Source: Parapontixanthobacter sp963736595
GTDB taxonomy: Bacteria > Pseudomonadota > Alphaproteobacteria > Sphingomonadales > Sphingomonadaceae
DNA length: 64,000 nucleotides
Assembly (NCBI GenBank): GCA_963736595.1
Contig: CAVTPG010000002.1
Span: forward strand, 248,001 to 312,000
Direction of reading: 5' to 3'
The position numbers were made by a program, and so were the translations under genes. This document shows positions 63,430-64,000 of the stretch, piece after piece (the first letter of the stretch is position 1; every line of letters starts with the position of its first letter). The notes below the pieces were generated by a model. It saw only the letters and a program-made list of their open reading frames with translations. It did not search any database and was not told the DNA's origin.

Positions 63430-64000
63430 TTAAATGTTGATGTCGCTGGGCCGCGACGAACGTAGCCAGCCGGCCACCCACATCCGCGTCAAAATTACGG
63501 CCGTAAAGACGGATGTGAACAGCCCGATGATTAGCACGACTGCGAAGCCTCTGATCGGGCCGGAACCGAACATAAAGAGCAGCACGCCCGCTATGAAATT
63601 GGTAATGTTCGCATCGTAAATGGCGCGGCTCGCTTCCCTGTAGCCGTTCTCGACCGCAGCAACCACCCGTCGCCCACGTTTGCGCTCCTCGCGGATGCGC
63701 TCGTTAATCAGCACATTGGCATCGACCGCCGCGCCGATCGTCAGCACGAAACCGGCGATGCCCGGCAAAGTCAGCGTGGTGTTGAGCGCGGCCATAATTC
63801 CCAGCAACATCAGAATGTTGACGACCAAAGCTATCGTCGCATAGATGCCGAACCGGCCATATGTCGCGATCATCAGCACGACAACAGCGATCGAGCCGAT
63901 CATCATGGCGATCATGCCCTTGCGGATTGAGTCGGCTCCCAAATCCGGCCCGACCGTGCGCTCTTCGATGATCGAGAGATCGACCGGCAATGCACCGGAC
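63430..64000 (-). CDS. secD: Protein translocase subunit SecD (C-terminal part; 5' end outside window)
   Basis: The C-terminal membrane domain of SecD. The SecD-type segments ADANVLINERIREE and the following GYREASRAIYDANITN are visible, and the frame stays open to base 64000, so only the end of the gene is in the window. Probably part of a yajC-secD-secF operon. Confidence 0.95.
   Translation of the reverse strand, partial: SGALPVDLSIIEERTVGPDLGADSIRKGMIAMMIGSIAVVVLMIATYGRFGIYATIALVVNILMLLGIMAALNTTLTLPGIAGFVLTIGAAVDANVLINERIREERKRGRRVVAAVENGYREASRAIYDANITNFIAGVLLFMFGSGPIRGFAVVLIIGLFTSVFTAVILTRMWVAGWLRSSRPSDINI

Noticed and set aside
1..64000. CRISPR array, IS element, prophage or integrative element
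   Set aside because: No regularly spaced direct repeats with unique spacers, no transposase or integrase, and no terminal inverted repeats were seen; the only tandem repeats are the 15-bp arrays.

Overview
The window looks like chromosomal core DNA of a GC-rich alphaproteobacterium, most likely order Sphingomonadales and probably an Erythrobacter-type genome. This is inferred from gene content and order, protein flavour (DUF6456 protein, OxyR, short FtsY, non-cysteine L31) and a bamA-ompH-fabZ run with no lipid A genes. Coding density is high, most genes are housekeeping, and there is no prophage, IS element, CRISPR array or secondary-metabolite cluster.

Layout. 1-5.8 kb: a 2'-5' RNA ligase-like gene (cut by the window edge), mltG, fabF and acpP on the minus strand, a four-helix-bundle stress protein, and aspS. 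5.9-14.7 kb: rnd-oxyR, pgsA, an LplT-like transporter, a thiamine-diphosphate enzyme, an EVE protein and a GGDEF-EAL protein. 14.8-18.5 kb: a translationally coupled dapF-mtaB-ftsY-yciB operon converging on kup. 20.6-25.6 kb: a tightly overlapping ccmCDEFGHI cytochrome c maturation operon, then an amino-acid dehydrogenase and tRNA-His. 27-28 kb: a prolyl-4-hydroxylase-like gene overlapping a small membrane protein gene. 28-40.4 kb (minus strand): the conserved translation / isoprenoid / envelope run rpsB-tsf-(metallophosphoesterase on the other strand)-pyrH-frr-uppS-cdsA-dxr-rseP-bamA-ompH-fabZ, with rpmE beyond. 40.8-45.3 kb: phospholipid synthesis (pssA-psd), a KASIII-like synthase, tRNA-Tyr, rlmB and an HU gene. 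45.5-54.8 kb: lon, ebfC-dnaX, the SRP RNA gene ffs, an NDUFS4-like gene, hrpB, a polyprenyl diphosphate synthase and chorismate mutase. 54.8-60.2 kb: a PepSY-like gene with an OmpR/PhoQ-type two-component system, a SIMPL protein and an Uup-type ABC-F ATPase. 60.2-64 kb: a decayed QueC-like pseudogene, a DUF6456 gene, an XRE regulator, and secF-secD running off the edge.

Three patterns stand out. (1) Four otherwise ordinary genes (the ThDP enzyme, dapF, dxr, hrpB) each need a single-base correction at or beside a short homopolymer to give full-length proteins. In hrpB the shift produces an apparent fusion to the NDUFS4-like protein. Assembly error is the simplest reading. (2) Three tandem arrays with the same 15-bp period occur: inside uppS, inside the 5' part of dnaX (both encoding pentapeptide repeats) and in the short leader between ffs and dnaX. 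(3) A QueC-like gene in an AT-richer patch carries about five frame changes and looks truly decayed. I found no convincing new multi-gene system; the 15-bp arrays are the least explained signal.
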